Of a DNA stretch of 44,207 bases, positions 6,674 to 14,854 are shown piece after piece. This DNA comes from an uncultured Eubacteriales bacterium (GTDB lineage: Bacteria > Bacillota > Clostridia > Oscillospirales > Acutalibacteraceae). The notes under the pieces were generated by a model, which saw only the letters and a program-made list of their open reading frames with translations, searched no databases and was not told the origin of the DNA. The stretch's first letter is position 1. Every line of letters starts with the position of its first letter. The stretch lies in the NCBI GenBank assembly GCA_900317085.1, contig ONFJ01000011.1, forward strand, positions 1-44,207, in the 5' to 3' direction. The translations under genes were made by a program, and so were the position numbers.

Positions 6674-7860
6674 GAGTTCGTCCTCCCGTTCCAGGCGGCG
6701 ATGCCGCGGCGCAGCAGTTTCATGGTGGCTTCCTGGAAGTTCTCCGCGCTTCGAAGCTCCTGGATCTCGGCGTCGTACTTCGAGCGGCCGACGTCCCGGA
6801 GGGCCAGGACATAGGCGTCGAGGAACGCGCGGAAGACGGTCGTGACGACCTGCCAGTCCTCGCGGTTCATGGTCCGGAGTTTCTGGTAGAGGGGCTGCAG
6901 CAGGATGCTGAAGTCCTGCTGGATGTCCCTCGGCCGGGACGCGTTCGCGGTGACGATGGTGTAGACGCCGTCAAGGACCATCTCGCGCTGGCGGGGCGTC
7001 GTCTCCTCGACGAGGTGCCGGACCGAGTTGTAGAAGATCTCCGAACCGTCGGACGGCTTCTCGGCCCGCTCGAGCCGCAGGGGTTCGACCGACCAGGTGT
7101 AGAGATCGTGCTGCAGCAGGTTCGAGACGGTGCTCTTCACGACTTCGTAGGACTCGGCGTGTTCGAGCACGCGGCCGACGGTCGAGCCCTCCGGCAGGAA
7201 GGTGTACATGCGGTCCGCCATCTCGTCGATGGCATGTTCGGCGATGAACGAATTCGAGAAACCCGGGCCGTCATAGCTGAAGACGCCCTTGACGATGGGC
7301 CGGTACTTCGCCGGCAGGCAGACCGCGGCGTAGGCCGCGAGGTTGCCGCCCTTCGAGTGGCCGCCCATGTAGATGCCCTTGATGTCCGGGTACATCTTGA
7401 TGGCCCGGGCAGCATAGGACAGGGCCGCGCACTGGGCGGGCACGTCGTTCTGGAAGCTCATGTTGAGGTTTTCCTTCCAGCCGAGGAGCGTGGAGTCCGT
7501 GCCGCAGAACGACAGGAACAGGATGTCCCCCGGAAGGTGGATGGTGACCGCCGCGAACTGCATCTCCAGTTCCGGACGGTTGTCTTTGATGTAGTCGGTG
7601 ACCCGGAGTCCCGCAAACCGTTTGCTTTCGGCGATGGCCTTGACGAAGGGTACATCGCCGTCGATCTGGAAGGGCTCTCTCGGGAACGTCGTCATCACCT
7701 GGCAGAAGGACCCCATGGTCTCCTCCCCGGTGTGGTAGACGTCGTAAAACGGCAGGTTGGAGAACCGGGACAGGACGACGTAGTCAAGCTCGTTGAGCGG
7801 AGCCGCGTCGCAGATGGGAAGGTCTCCCCGCCATGCCAGATAATCTAAAATGGTTGCCAT
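6670..7860 (-). CDS. Mbeg1-like (DUF2974) lipase-fold protein
   Basis: A 396-residue protein matching the Firmicutes DUF2974/Mbeg1-like family. It begins with TILDYLAWRGDLPICDAAPLNE, characteristic of the family, and has a lipase-type nucleophile elbow GGHSKGGNLAAY (Ser ~168) after a class-3-lipase-like strand (ILFLSFCGTDSTLLGWKEN). No signal peptide is present, so it is cytoplasmic. Serine ester hydrolysis is expected from the motif; the substrate is unknown. It lies between a TetR regulator (18 bases upstream) and the ArsC-like gene (4-base overlap). The ribosome site AAAGGAG is 12 bases from the ATG, slightly far. GGCGATGTA occurs in frame at 7651-7659. Confidence 0.88.
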   Translation of the reverse strand: MATILDYLAWRGDLPICDAAPLNELDYVVLSRFSNLPFYDVYHTGEETMGSFCQVMTTFPREPFQIDGDVPFVKAIAESKRFAGLRVTDYIKDNRPELEMQFAAVTIHLPGDILFLSFCGTDSTLLGWKENLNMSFQNDVPAQCAALSYAARAIKMYPDIKGIYMGGHSKGGNLAAYAAVCLPAKYRPIVKGVFSYDGPGFSNSFIAEHAIDEMADRMYTFLPEGSTVGRVLEHAESYEVVKSTVSNLLQHDLYTWSVEPLRLERAEKPSDGSEIFYNSVRHLVEETTPRQREMVLDGVYTIVTANASRPRDIQQDFSILLQPLYQKLRTMNREDWQVVTTVFRAFLDAYVLALRDVGRSKYDAEIQELRSAENFQEATMKLLRRGIAAWNGRTNS

Positions 7861-7878
7861 GTGGTGTGTTTACTCCTT

Positions 7879-8448
7879 TTATTCTTCGCTGAAAAACTTC
7901 AGCTGGCGGGCCGCGTACCGGCGGATATCGTCCATGGAGGCACGGCCTCCGGTCTCGACCCAGGCGGTCATACTCGCAATAACGACCGCCGCGCGCATTT
8001 CGATGAAGAACCGGAACTCATCGGTCTCCGGGTCCAGGTCAGGGAACAGGACTGGCGCGAACTCTTTGAGGGCCCTTTTGTGCGCCGTGCGCAGGACGTC
8101 GCTCTTGCCGCTGCGGATGATGCCGGCGATGACGCCCGCGTTCTTCCGGACCCCTTCCTCATACCAGGACAGGGGATTCGGCACCGACAGGTTGTGCTTC
8201 TGGGCCCGCTCGATGAGGTCCACGTACCCCTGCAGGATGCGGTGGAACGTCTCGTCCGCCATATACTTCAGCACGTCGTCCGGCTCATCGAACAGCCGGT
8301 AGAACGTGGTCCGGGACACGCCGGCCTCGGAGCTCAGCAGAGACACCGACAGTTTCTGCGGTTCCCGCCCCAGCAGGATCCGCTCCGCCGCGGCCGACAG
8401 CTTCGCCGCCGACTTCCGTTCTCTCTGATCGTTGGCAATGTGGTACAC
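7879..8448 (-). CDS. TetR-family transcriptional regulator
   Basis: A 189-residue regulator when started at the GTG at 8448. The N-terminal helix-turn-helix reads SVSLLSSEAGVSRTTFYRLF, followed by an all-helical ligand/dimer domain. The GTG is preferred over the in-frame ATG at 8469 because AGGAGG lies exactly 8 bases before it, while the ATG would be only a few bases from the predicted transcription start. It heads the operon with the lipase-like and ArsC-like genes and probably regulates it; the ligand is unknown. Confidence 0.85.
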   Translation of the reverse strand: MYHIANDQRERKSAAKLSAAAERILLGREPQKLSVSLLSSEAGVSRTTFYRLFDEPDDVLKYMADETFHRILQGYVDLIERAQKHNLSVPNPLSWYEEGVRKNAGVIAGIIRSGKSDVLRTAHKRALKEFAPVLFPDLDPETDEFRFFIEMRAAVVIASMTAWVETGGRASMDDIRRYAARQLKFFSEE

Positions 8449-8480
8449 AGTCGTTCCCTCCTCATTCATTCCCTGCCCCT

Positions 8481-8505
8481 ATTATACCCTTTCTGTGGCG
8501 ATTTA
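8481..8505 (-). promoter_or_regulatory. Promoter of the TetR operon with iterated-motif copy
   Basis: TATAAT (minus strand, 8481-8486) is the -10. No clear -35 exists; its place is taken by a copy of GGCGATTTA (plus strand, 8497-8505). Confidence 0.55.
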
Positions 8506-8552
8506 CCATCTACATTTTGAACACATTGTCCCACATCTCAGAAAGCTCCCTA

Positions 8553-8582
8553 TTGTAATTATAAGGGGAAAACGTGTATACT
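8553..8582 (+). promoter_or_regulatory. Promoter of the cell-wall-repeat gene
   Basis: TTGTAA (8553-8558) and TATACT (8577-8582) with an 18-base spacer, 71 bases before the ATG at 8654. Confidence 0.55.
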
Positions 8583-8653
8583 TAGTAAAGCGCCGGCACT
8601 TCCGTGCCCGCACGCAACTCACCACACATTGTATTAGATAGAGGGAACTTCAC

Positions 8654-9250
8654 ATGGCTAAACGTAAGACATCGGAGTCCGTCAAAAAGATGCGGCTCAT
8701 CATCCTTGGCCTCTCCGTGGCGCTCATCGCGGCGGTCGTCCTCGCCACCTGGTTCACCCTGAGCCGGGAGTCTGAGAACGGCGGCATCTCGTGGAACGTG
8801 ACGTCCACCACCGAGACCTCGGACAAGATCGCCGGCGAACCGGACGAGACCACGACCGCGGCAAACGGGTCTGACACCCAGCTCACGACCGGAGCGGACG
8901 GCCTGCCCTATAACAAGAGCGGCTCTGACGTCTACGGCGAATGGAACGGCAAGTACAACACCGGCGAAGTCATCGTCAAGATGGACGAGAAAGGCAAGTG
9001 GTGTGCTTACGTCAGAGACCAGAAGGTCAAGGACTGCACCGGCGTCTACGTCAACGAATTCGGCTGGTGGTTCATCCGCAACGGCGAAGTGGACTTCGAC
9101 TACAGCGGCATCGCCGGTAACAACGTCGGCAAGTGGTACATCTCCAAAGGCCAGGTCGACTTCGACTGGAGCGGCGCCTACACTCCGCCCGGAAGCGACC
9201 ATCACTACACGGTCGTCGAAGGCAGCGTCGTACGCGAGAGCCAGGGCTGA
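8654..9250 (+). CDS. Membrane-anchored protein with two GWW-type cell-wall-like repeats
   Basis: A 198-residue protein with a basic N-terminus, one transmembrane helix (~residues 14-36), a low-complexity Thr/Ser/Asp linker (~45-85), and a C-terminal region with two related repeats, EFGWWFIRNGEVDFDYSGI and NVGKWYISKGQVDFDWSGA. Repeats of this NG-x-W-Y-x-x-x-G-x-V-D-F type are common in surface proteins of gut Clostridia, so extracytoplasmic location with cell-envelope binding is expected. GAGGG lies 8 bases before the ATG. The gene has its own promoter and a strong terminator, so it is monocistronic. Confidence 0.78.
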   Translation: MAKRKTSESVKKMRLIILGLSVALIAAVVLATWFTLSRESENGGISWNVTSTTETSDKIAGEPDETTTAANGSDTQLTTGADGLPYNKSGSDVYGEWNGKYNTGEVIVKMDEKGKWCAYVRDQKVKDCTGVYVNEFGWWFIRNGEVDFDYSGIAGNNVGKWYISKGQVDFDWSGAYTPPGSDHHYTVVEGSVVRESQG

Positions 9251-9271
9251 CCCCTTTCAGAAGCATAACAA

Positions 9272-9310
9272 AAACCGTCTTTCGGAACTCCGAAAGACGG
9301 TTTCTTTTTT
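9272..9310 (+). terminator. Bidirectional terminator
   Basis: A perfect 14-bp stem (9272-9285 with 9290-9303), loop AACT, tail TTTCTTTTTTT. On the opposite strand the stem is followed by TTTTTG, so it also ends the converging crp-like gene, whose stop is at 9314. Confidence 0.92.
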
Positions 9311-9313
9311 TGC

Positions 9314-9997
9314 TCAGGCATGCCCTGCTTCCCGATCCTTCAGCTGCCGCTTGATGCGGGAGAGGGACTGGGGCTGGATGCCCAGAAAGGAGGCGATGAA
9401 GATCTGCGGCACGACATCGACGATGTCGGCATACCGATCCAGGAACCAGAGGTAACGGTCCTCCCCGTTCAGGGTGTTGAGGGCGATCTGGGTCTGTGTC
9501 TGGATGTCATAGTCCTCACTGATGAGGCGTTCGTAGACGGAGGCGTTGGCGAACTCCATCTGGATGCCCTGCTGGATGACGAACGCCGGGACTTCCAGCA
9601 TCTCCATGTCGGTGACCGCCTCCTGGAACAGGAGCGTGGTCGACGCCAGGCTGGACGCGCCCAGCAGCGGCTGCCCGTACCGGAAGCCGAAACACATGAC
9701 GTTGTCCTGCCCCTCCGGGCCGAGGACATAGCCCCGGGACACCCCGCTGATGACGAACCGGACCACGGTGACCGGCTCGCCCGGGTGGACGAACACCTCA
9801 CCTTTGTTCCGGTAAACGAAGTTCGTGTTTTTTGTGTAGAGGTCCAGGACTTCCTCGCCCTGTACTCCGATGGTGTCCCGGTAGAACGCGCGGATGTCGA
9901 GGGGCGACTCGGTCATCCAGACCTTTTTCCGGCGTCTGCGTGCGCGCTCCTGTTCGCGCTTGCTCATGGACGGCGTGGTGGTGGAATGTAAGGACAT
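9314..9997 (-). CDS. Crp/Fnr-family transcriptional regulator
   Basis: A 227-residue regulator with a cyclic-nucleotide-binding-type beta-roll in the N-terminal half (NKGEVFVHPGEPVTVVRFVISG) and a C-terminal helix-turn-helix (IFIASFLGIQPQSLSRIKRQL). There is no N-terminal Fnr cysteine cluster, so it is not an oxygen sensor of that kind; the ligand is unknown. An unusual basic stretch (SKREQERARRRRKK) precedes the sensor domain. The start at 9997 has only a weak GGGGGA site 11 bases upstream; in-frame ATGs at 9966 and about 9914 are alternatives, the latter removing the basic stretch. Confidence 0.83.
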   Translation of the reverse strand: MSLHSTTTPSMSKREQERARRRRKKVWMTESPLDIRAFYRDTIGVQGEEVLDLYTKNTNFVYRNKGEVFVHPGEPVTVVRFVISGVSRGYVLGPEGQDNVMCFGFRYGQPLLGASSLASTTLLFQEAVTDMEMLEVPAFVIQQGIQMEFANASVYERLISEDYDIQTQTQIALNTLNGEDRYLWFLDRYADIVDVVPQIFIASFLGIQPQSLSRIKRQLKDREAGHA

Positions 9998-10152
9998 TCT
10001 GCGATTCCCCCGCTAGTAATTTTTTTGCTACTGCTTACCATTTTGCAAAAAACCTGTACGAAAGTCTTTCACTTTTGTTAAGAAATGCTTTCGAAGCCGC
10101 TCTTCTTTCCTCACATTCGTCAGCTTTTTTCACTTCTGTGACAGGAAAACAA

Positions 10153-10184
10153 TAACGAACGCCCCTTTGTGAAGACGTTCGTTA
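10153..10184 (-). terminator. Probable terminator of the yfbR-like gene
   Basis: A perfect 9-bp inverted repeat (10153-10161 with 10176-10184). On the minus strand it is followed by TTGTTTTCC, a moderate U-tract, 27 bases beyond the stop. The remaining intergenic bases (9998-10152) hold no clear promoter that I can defend. Confidence 0.6.
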
Positions 10185-10210
10185 ACCGTTGGTAATTTCT
10201 CTTTGGCGAT

Positions 10211-10786
10211 TCACCGCAATTGGTCCAGCGTCAGTCCGTAGGACTCGATGAACTCCCGGAGGAAGATCTCCGCCGGTTCACACTCAAGGGCGTGGATGGA
10301 GGCCAGCGTCGACTCGTAGGCCTTGTCGAACTCGCGGTTGCCGGCCTTTGCCTCTTCGATGCACTTGATAAGCGCGCTGAGTTTGTCCGCCGCCTTCACG
10401 ATGCGTTTCAGGGCGGTGTCCTCCGGGGCCAGGGCCTCGGTGTACGCGGGGCGCAGGTCCTCGGGCAGCATGTCGAGGAGCTTCGACGTGGCGACGGACT
10501 CCACGTGCTTGTAGGCGTCGCGGATCTCTTCGGAGTAGTATTTGACCGGGGTCGGCATATCGCCCGTCAATATCTCGGAGGCGTCGTGGTAGAGCGCGGC
10601 CACCGCCGCCTTGTCGGCGTCGAGGTCCATGCCGCAGCGGGTGTTGCCGAGGACGCAGAGGGCGTGGGCCAGCACCGCCACTTCGTAGGAGTGCTGCATG
10701 AGGTTCTCCGCCTCGGTGTTGCGCATGAGCGCCCAGCGGTCGATGTATTTCATACGGGAGATCATCGCGTAGAATTCGTGGTTCAT
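10211..10786 (-). CDS. yfbR: 5'-deoxynucleotidase, YfbR-like HD-domain phosphohydrolase
   Basis: A 191-residue HD-domain enzyme, close to the 199 residues of E. coli YfbR, which dephosphorylates dNMPs. Metal-binding residues are His32 (MQHSYEVA) and the His67-Asp68 doublet (ALYHDASE), and the family block TGDMPTPVKYY follows. The start at 10786 gives a family-like N-terminus (MNHEFYAMISRMKYIDRW); 24 further in-frame residues upstream are rejected because they read through the preceding terminator. The ribosome site is modest (GAAAGG, 11 bases away). The stop codon lies inside a near copy of the iterated motif (GGCGATTCA). Confidence 0.92.
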   Translation of the reverse strand: MNHEFYAMISRMKYIDRWALMRNTEAENLMQHSYEVAVLAHALCVLGNTRCGMDLDADKAAVAALYHDASEILTGDMPTPVKYYSEEIRDAYKHVESVATSKLLDMLPEDLRPAYTEALAPEDTALKRIVKAADKLSALIKCIEEAKAGNREFDKAYESTLASIHALECEPAEIFLREFIESYGLTLDQLR

Positions 10787-10830
10787 GTCGTATATCGCCT
10801 TTCCGGTAGAAAAATAGAGAGAAAAAGAGA

Positions 10831-10853
10831 CCCGCTTGCAGTCATCAAGCGGG
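10831..10853 (-). terminator. Terminator of the 65-aa membrane protein gene
   Basis: An 8-bp stem (10831-10838 with 10846-10853) followed on the minus strand by TCTCTTTTTCTC. Some read-through into yfbR is possible, because no separate yfbR promoter is evident in the short gap. Confidence 0.8.
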
Positions 10854-10879
10854 CCCATTTCAGTTGTTTGTTACGAGAC

Positions 10880-11077
10880 TTACGCCTGCTCTTTGCTCTT
10901 CTTGGCTTTGGCAGGTTTCGGGTCGTTGGCCTTGGACATTTTGACAGCGGCTCTGTCGTAGGACTTGCTTCTGCCGGTGTAGTTCAGCAGGATGGAGGTA
11001 AACGCAAAAACGATACCCAGCAGTATGATGACAAGAGCGACGATCATTAATACAAGGACGATGGTTGCACTGATCAT
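10880..11077 (-). CDS. Small single-pass membrane protein
   Basis: A 65-residue protein with one long N-terminal transmembrane helix (ATIVLVLMIVALVIILLGIV, ~residues 4-30) and a cytoplasmic Lys/Ala-rich tail (KPAKAKKSKEQA). GAGGGG lies 10 bases before the ATG at 11077 and a promoter with both boxes is upstream. No family is recognised. The divergent promoter drives the FHA-RodA-PBP operon, so a role near cell-wall synthesis is possible but unproven. Confidence 0.75.
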   Translation of the reverse strand: MISATIVLVLMIVALVIILLGIVFAFTSILLNYTGRSKSYDRAAVKMSKANDPKPAKAKKSKEQA

Positions 11078-11140
11078 AAAAAACTATCCCCTCTTAGTTT
11101 GGAATTCAAAATCGTTCAAAAGTGGTTTTGATTACTTCCG

Positions 11141-11169
11141 ATTTTAGCAAACAATACTATAAAAAGCAA
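11141..11169 (-). promoter_or_regulatory. Promoter of the 65-aa membrane protein gene
   Basis: Minus strand TTGCTT (11164-11169), 17-base spacer, TAAAAT (11141-11146). Confidence 0.65.
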
Positions 11170-11242
11170 GTAGAGACACCCCATTTTTTTGGAAACAAGC
11201 GACAAATCGCCCCACGGGAACGGGCCCTCCGACACGAAAGAG

Positions 11243-11271
11243 TGGAAAAGGCCGTACAAATTAGGTATAAT
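11243..11271 (+). promoter_or_regulatory. Promoter of the FHA-rodA-pbpA operon
   Basis: Consensus TATAAT (11266-11271) 36 bases before the ATG; the -35 position holds the weak TGGAAA (11243-11248) at a 17-base spacing. A near copy of the iterated motif (CAAATCGCC) lies upstream at 11203-11211. Confidence 0.6.
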
Positions 11272-11307
11272 ATCTCTGATTTCTTTATAAAAAGAGAGGT
11301 GACTTGG

Positions 11308-12120
11308 ATGTCACTGGAACTCATTACGGCCATCGGCCGCTGGCTCCTCCCCGTGCTGGCAGGACTCATCCTGGTCAGCTGCGGCGGCGTCCTCATCCGC
11401 GGTAACCGGAAGACCGGTACCATCGGGTACGTCGTCAATGCCGCGAACGGAGACAGTATGGCTCTGCGACAGTTTGAGACTTCCATCGGACGAAGCAAAC
11501 TCTGCGACATCGTCCTCAATTACAATACCGTGTCCCGGTTCCACGCGGTCATCGCCCGGCGGGGCGGCAAGTGGATCCTCTTCGACACCAACTCCAAGAC
11601 CGGCACCTATGTCAACAAGGACCGCGTCGTGGAGAAGAAGCTCCTGGAGAACGGCGACACCCTCATCTTCGGCAACGCCATGTTCAAGTTCTACGAGGAG
11701 CTGCCGGAGGTCATCACCCCCAACTACGCGAACGCCTATGCCAAGCCGGAACAGAACGAAAAACAGTTCATGTATGACGACCGGCGGGCACCGGGCGACA
11801 TCGTCATTCCCCAGATGGTCCGCGAGGCGGGCTGCAACCTCGAAAACTGCATCACCGGTGAAGTCATGGAGATCGATGACATGGACGAAGTCCTCATCGG
11901 CCGCAGCGAGGAGAGCCACATCCGCATCAACCGCCAGAGCGTGTCGAAGTACCACGCCCTGGTGTCCCGCAATGCCCACGGCCGCTGGATGATCGAAGAC
12001 CTCGATTCCGTCGCCGGCACCCTTCTGAACGGCGTCGAAGTCAACGAACCCATGCCGCTCCACGACTCCGACATCATCGAAGTCTGCGGCTACACCATCA
12101 AATTCAACGACCCGAGATAA
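11308..12120 (+). CDS. Membrane-anchored protein with two FHA domains
   Basis: A 270-residue protein with an N-terminal transmembrane helix (~residues 11-30) and two phosphothreonine-binding FHA domains. The first is at ~55-125 (SIGRSKLCDIVLNYNTVSRFHAV) and the second at ~190-268 (LIGRSEESHIRINRQSVSKYHAL). Both keep the GRS, SR/SK-x-H and N residues used for phosphopeptide recognition. It lies 13 bases before rodA and shares its operon. In Actinobacteria FHA proteins recruit cell-wall enzymes under Ser/Thr kinase control; a similar scaffold role is inferred, but no kinase gene is in this window. The start has AGAGGTG about 7 bases upstream. Confidence 0.92.
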   Translation: MSLELITAIGRWLLPVLAGLILVSCGGVLIRGNRKTGTIGYVVNAANGDSMALRQFETSIGRSKLCDIVLNYNTVSRFHAVIARRGGKWILFDTNSKTGTYVNKDRVVEKKLLENGDTLIFGNAMFKFYEELPEVITPNYANAYAKPEQNEKQFMYDDRRAPGDIVIPQMVREAGCNLENCITGEVMEIDDMDEVLIGRSEESHIRINRQSVSKYHALVSRNAHGRWMIEDLDSVAGTLLNGVEVNEPMPLHDSDIIEVCGYTIKFNDPR

Positions 12121-12133
12121 AGGAGATGATAGT

Positions 12134-13351
12134 ATGAGCGGTCCCCGGTGGATCCCCACCATGCTGCTGATCACCGCCTTCCAGCTGATCTCCTTCGCTC
12201 AGGTCATCTTCGTGGAAGACGGCATCAACTACTTTGCCGCCACCATTCTGGCGATCTACCTCCTCATCGAATGGGGCTGGTCGATCACCTCGAGCTTCGT
12301 GCTTCGAAAGTCGAGTCCCGCCATCGAGTTCGTCGCATTCTTTTTGACCGGCATCGGACTCGCCGTCGTCGCGACCAAGGGCACGAGCACCCTCTTCACC
12401 CAGTTCCTGGCCGTCGTCATCGGCTTCGCACTGTACATCGCCCTTCTGTGGATGCTCGCGAACGTCGACCGGGTGGAGAAATTCCACATGCCCATGGAGA
12501 TCATCGCCATCGGGCTCCTCGCCATCGGCCTCATCTTCGCGTCGAACCGTAACGGCGCGTACAACTGGGTGCAGATCGGCGGGTTCTCCTTCCAGCCGTC
12601 CGAGATCGTCAAGATCGCCTTCATTTTCGTCGGCGCCGCGACGCTGGAAAAGATCCAGACCACCAAGCACATCACCCGCTACGCCATTTTCGCCGTCATC
12701 TGCATCGGGCTTTTGTTCCTCATGCGGGACCTCGGTACGGCACTCATATTCTTCTTCACGTTCGTCGTCCTCGGCTTCATGCGCTCGGGCGATGTACGGA
12801 CCATCCTCTTCGTCATCCTCGCCGCCGGCATGGCCGCGGTCCTCGTCGTCCTCATCAAGAGGAACTACGTCATGAACCGTTTCGCCACCTACCGGCACGT
12901 CTGGGACACCCCCTACGGCAACGGCATGCAGCAGACCCGCGTGCTGACCTACTCGGTGTCCGGAGGACTGCTCGGAATGGGCATCGGCAAGGGCAAGCTG
13001 CGGAACGTCTTCGCGGCTGTCGAAGACCTCATCTTCGGTGTCGTCGCCGAGGAGTGGGGCCTGCTCATCGCGTTCATCGTGGCCCTCGCCTACATCGTCA
13101 TCTTTGTCCACAGTGTCCGCAATGCCAAGGGCTCCCGCAGCGCGTTCTACTCCATCGCCTCCGTGGCGGCGGGTTCGCTGCTCATCTTCCAGGCGGCCCT
13201 CAACATCTTCGGCGTCACGGACCTTCTTCCCATGACCGGCGTCACCCTGCCCTTCGTGTCCCGCGGCGGTTCCAGTACCATTTCCTGCTGGGGCCTCCTC
13301 GCGTTCATCAAGGCGGCGGACAACCGGACCTGGGCCGGACGGAAGTCCTGA
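12134..13351 (+). CDS. rodA: SEDS-family peptidoglycan glycosyltransferase (RodA/FtsW)
   Basis: A 405-residue polytopic protein with about ten transmembrane helices. SEDS hallmarks are WVQIGGFSFQPSEIVKIAFI near residue 150, MRDLGTALIFF (~200), the extracellular region with GLLGMGIGKGKLRNVFAAVEDLIFGV split around residue 290, and PFVSRGGSSTISCWG (~375). SEDS proteins polymerise lipid II outside the membrane together with a class B PBP, here encoded next. AAGGAG precedes the ATG. RodA versus FtsW is not settled from sequence alone; context with FHA and PBP resembles the actinobacterial rodA-pbpA cluster. One GGCGATGTA copy is at 12788-12796. Confidence 0.93.
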   Translation: MSGPRWIPTMLLITAFQLISFAQVIFVEDGINYFAATILAIYLLIEWGWSITSSFVLRKSSPAIEFVAFFLTGIGLAVVATKGTSTLFTQFLAVVIGFALYIALLWMLANVDRVEKFHMPMEIIAIGLLAIGLIFASNRNGAYNWVQIGGFSFQPSEIVKIAFIFVGAATLEKIQTTKHITRYAIFAVICIGLLFLMRDLGTALIFFFTFVVLGFMRSGDVRTILFVILAAGMAAVLVVLIKRNYVMNRFATYRHVWDTPYGNGMQQTRVLTYSVSGGLLGMGIGKGKLRNVFAAVEDLIFGVVAEEWGLLIAFIVALAYIVIFVHSVRNAKGSRSAFYSIASVAAGSLLIFQAALNIFGVTDLLPMTGVTLPFVSRGGSSTISCWGLLAFIKAADNRTWAGRKS

Positions 13352-13370
13352 GGAGGTGCGTGTTTAGTCT

Positions 13371-14741
13371 ATGAATCGAATCTTCAAACGAACCAAATGG
13401 ATGTACGCGCTGGCCATCGTGTTCCTCGTCGGCCTCGCCATCCTCGCTTACATGTTCGGCACCAACGCCCGCCAGTGGGTCATGCAGCCCTACAACAAGC
13501 ACATCTACTCCTCCAGCGGCCTCGTGGGCGGTGCCACCCTCTATGATCGCAATGGCGATATACTGGTCCAGACCGTGAACGGTGACCGCCAGTATAACGG
13601 CAGTTCCACCGTCCGGAAGGCCACCCTCCACGTCGTCGGCGACGCGGAAGGGTACATCTCGACCGGTGCGCAGACCGCGTTCGCGTCCCAGCTCACCGGG
13701 TACGACCTCGTCAACGGCCTCTACTCCATGAAGGAGAAGCCCCACGACCTGACCCTGACCATCGACGCCGGCCTGTCCGCCACCGCGTACAAGGCCGTCA
13801 CGGAGAAGGGCTACGAGCAGGGCTGTGTCGGTGTCTACAACTACAAGACCGGTGAGGTGCTCGTCGCCATGTCGCTTCCGACGTACGACATCGAGCACAA
13901 GCCGAACATCGACACGTCCCAGGACCGCTGGAACGCCGTCTACATGAACCGGTTCTTCAAGGGCCGGTACACGCCGGGTTCCACCTTCAAGGTCATCACG
14001 GCGGCCTGCGCCCTCGAGAACATCGACAACATCATGGACCAGTCCTTCACCTGCAACGGCGCCTACACGGTCGTCCGGGGCAGCCAGGTCAAGTGTAACG
14101 GCGTCCACGGCAGAGTCACGTTCCGTCAGGCGCTGAACCGCTCCTGCAACTCGGCCTTCGCCGCCATCGCGGCCGCCCAGCTGACCAACGAGCAGATGAC
14201 CGCCACGGCCGAAGAGTTCGGCTTCAACACGAGCGTCAACGTCAACGGCATCGAATGCGCCGACTCCACGTTCACCCTCGAGGACGCCTACCCCATCGAC
14301 CGGGGCTGGACCGGCATCGGCCAGGGTCAGACCATGCTGAACCCCTGCCACGAGATCACCATCATGGGCGCCATCGCGAACAAGACCGGCGCCACGCCGG
14401 CGCCGACCCTCATCAAACGGTCGGTGAACATCGGCACGCTGAACTACGTGTCCTCTGAAGTGGCTTCCCAGCTCGATAACCTGCTGCGTTCGAACGTCAC
14501 GAACTACTACTCCGACTCGAAGTTCCCGAACCTCCAGATGTGCGGCAAGACCGGTACCGCCCAGGTCTCCGGCGCCGAGCCCCACACCCTGTTCGTCGGG
14601 TACTCCCAGAGAGAGGACCTGCCCCTTGCCATCGTCGTCGTCCTCGAGAAGTCCGGCGGCTACGGTCTCACGAACTGCATCCCCATCGCCAACACGATCA
14701 TGCAGGATGCCCTCGACCGCTACACCGGCAACTCGGACTGA
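13371..14741 (+). CDS. pbpA: Class B penicillin-binding protein (PbpA-like transpeptidase)
   Basis: A 456-residue bitopic protein with a transmembrane anchor at ~11-32 and a transpeptidase domain carrying PGSTFK (Ser204 nucleophile), SCN (258-260) and KTGT (393-396). The N-terminal dimerisation module is short, as in PbpA/PBPA of rodA-linked clusters. It cross-links peptide stems outside the membrane and should pair with the preceding SEDS polymerase. AGGAGG overlaps the rodA stop but is 14 bases before the ATG, an unusually long spacing. A 14-bp terminator follows. Confidence 0.95.
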   Translation: MNRIFKRTKWMYALAIVFLVGLAILAYMFGTNARQWVMQPYNKHIYSSSGLVGGATLYDRNGDILVQTVNGDRQYNGSSTVRKATLHVVGDAEGYISTGAQTAFASQLTGYDLVNGLYSMKEKPHDLTLTIDAGLSATAYKAVTEKGYEQGCVGVYNYKTGEVLVAMSLPTYDIEHKPNIDTSQDRWNAVYMNRFFKGRYTPGSTFKVITAACALENIDNIMDQSFTCNGAYTVVRGSQVKCNGVHGRVTFRQALNRSCNSAFAAIAAAQLTNEQMTATAEEFGFNTSVNVNGIECADSTFTLEDAYPIDRGWTGIGQGQTMLNPCHEITIMGAIANKTGATPAPTLIKRSVNIGTLNYVSSEVASQLDNLLRSNVTNYYSDSKFPNLQMCGKTGTAQVSGAEPHTLFVGYSQREDLPLAIVVVLEKSGGYGLTNCIPIANTIMQDALDRYTGNSD

Positions 14742-14786
14742 CCCGGAGCAGGCAGCAAAACAGCAAATCAGAATACAATCAATGCA

Positions 14787-14818
14787 AAAGACCTCTGACG
14801 GTTTCGTCAGAGGTCTTT
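14787..14818 (+). terminator. Bidirectional terminator between pbpA and cysK
   Basis: A perfect 14-bp stem (14787-14800 with 14805-14818) and GTTT loop, with T-rich tails on both strands. It ends the converging pbpA and cysK transcripts. Confidence 0.92.
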
Positions 14819-14854
14819 CTGTATTTGCGGAGTTGTTTCTCAGGTGTGCTGCAC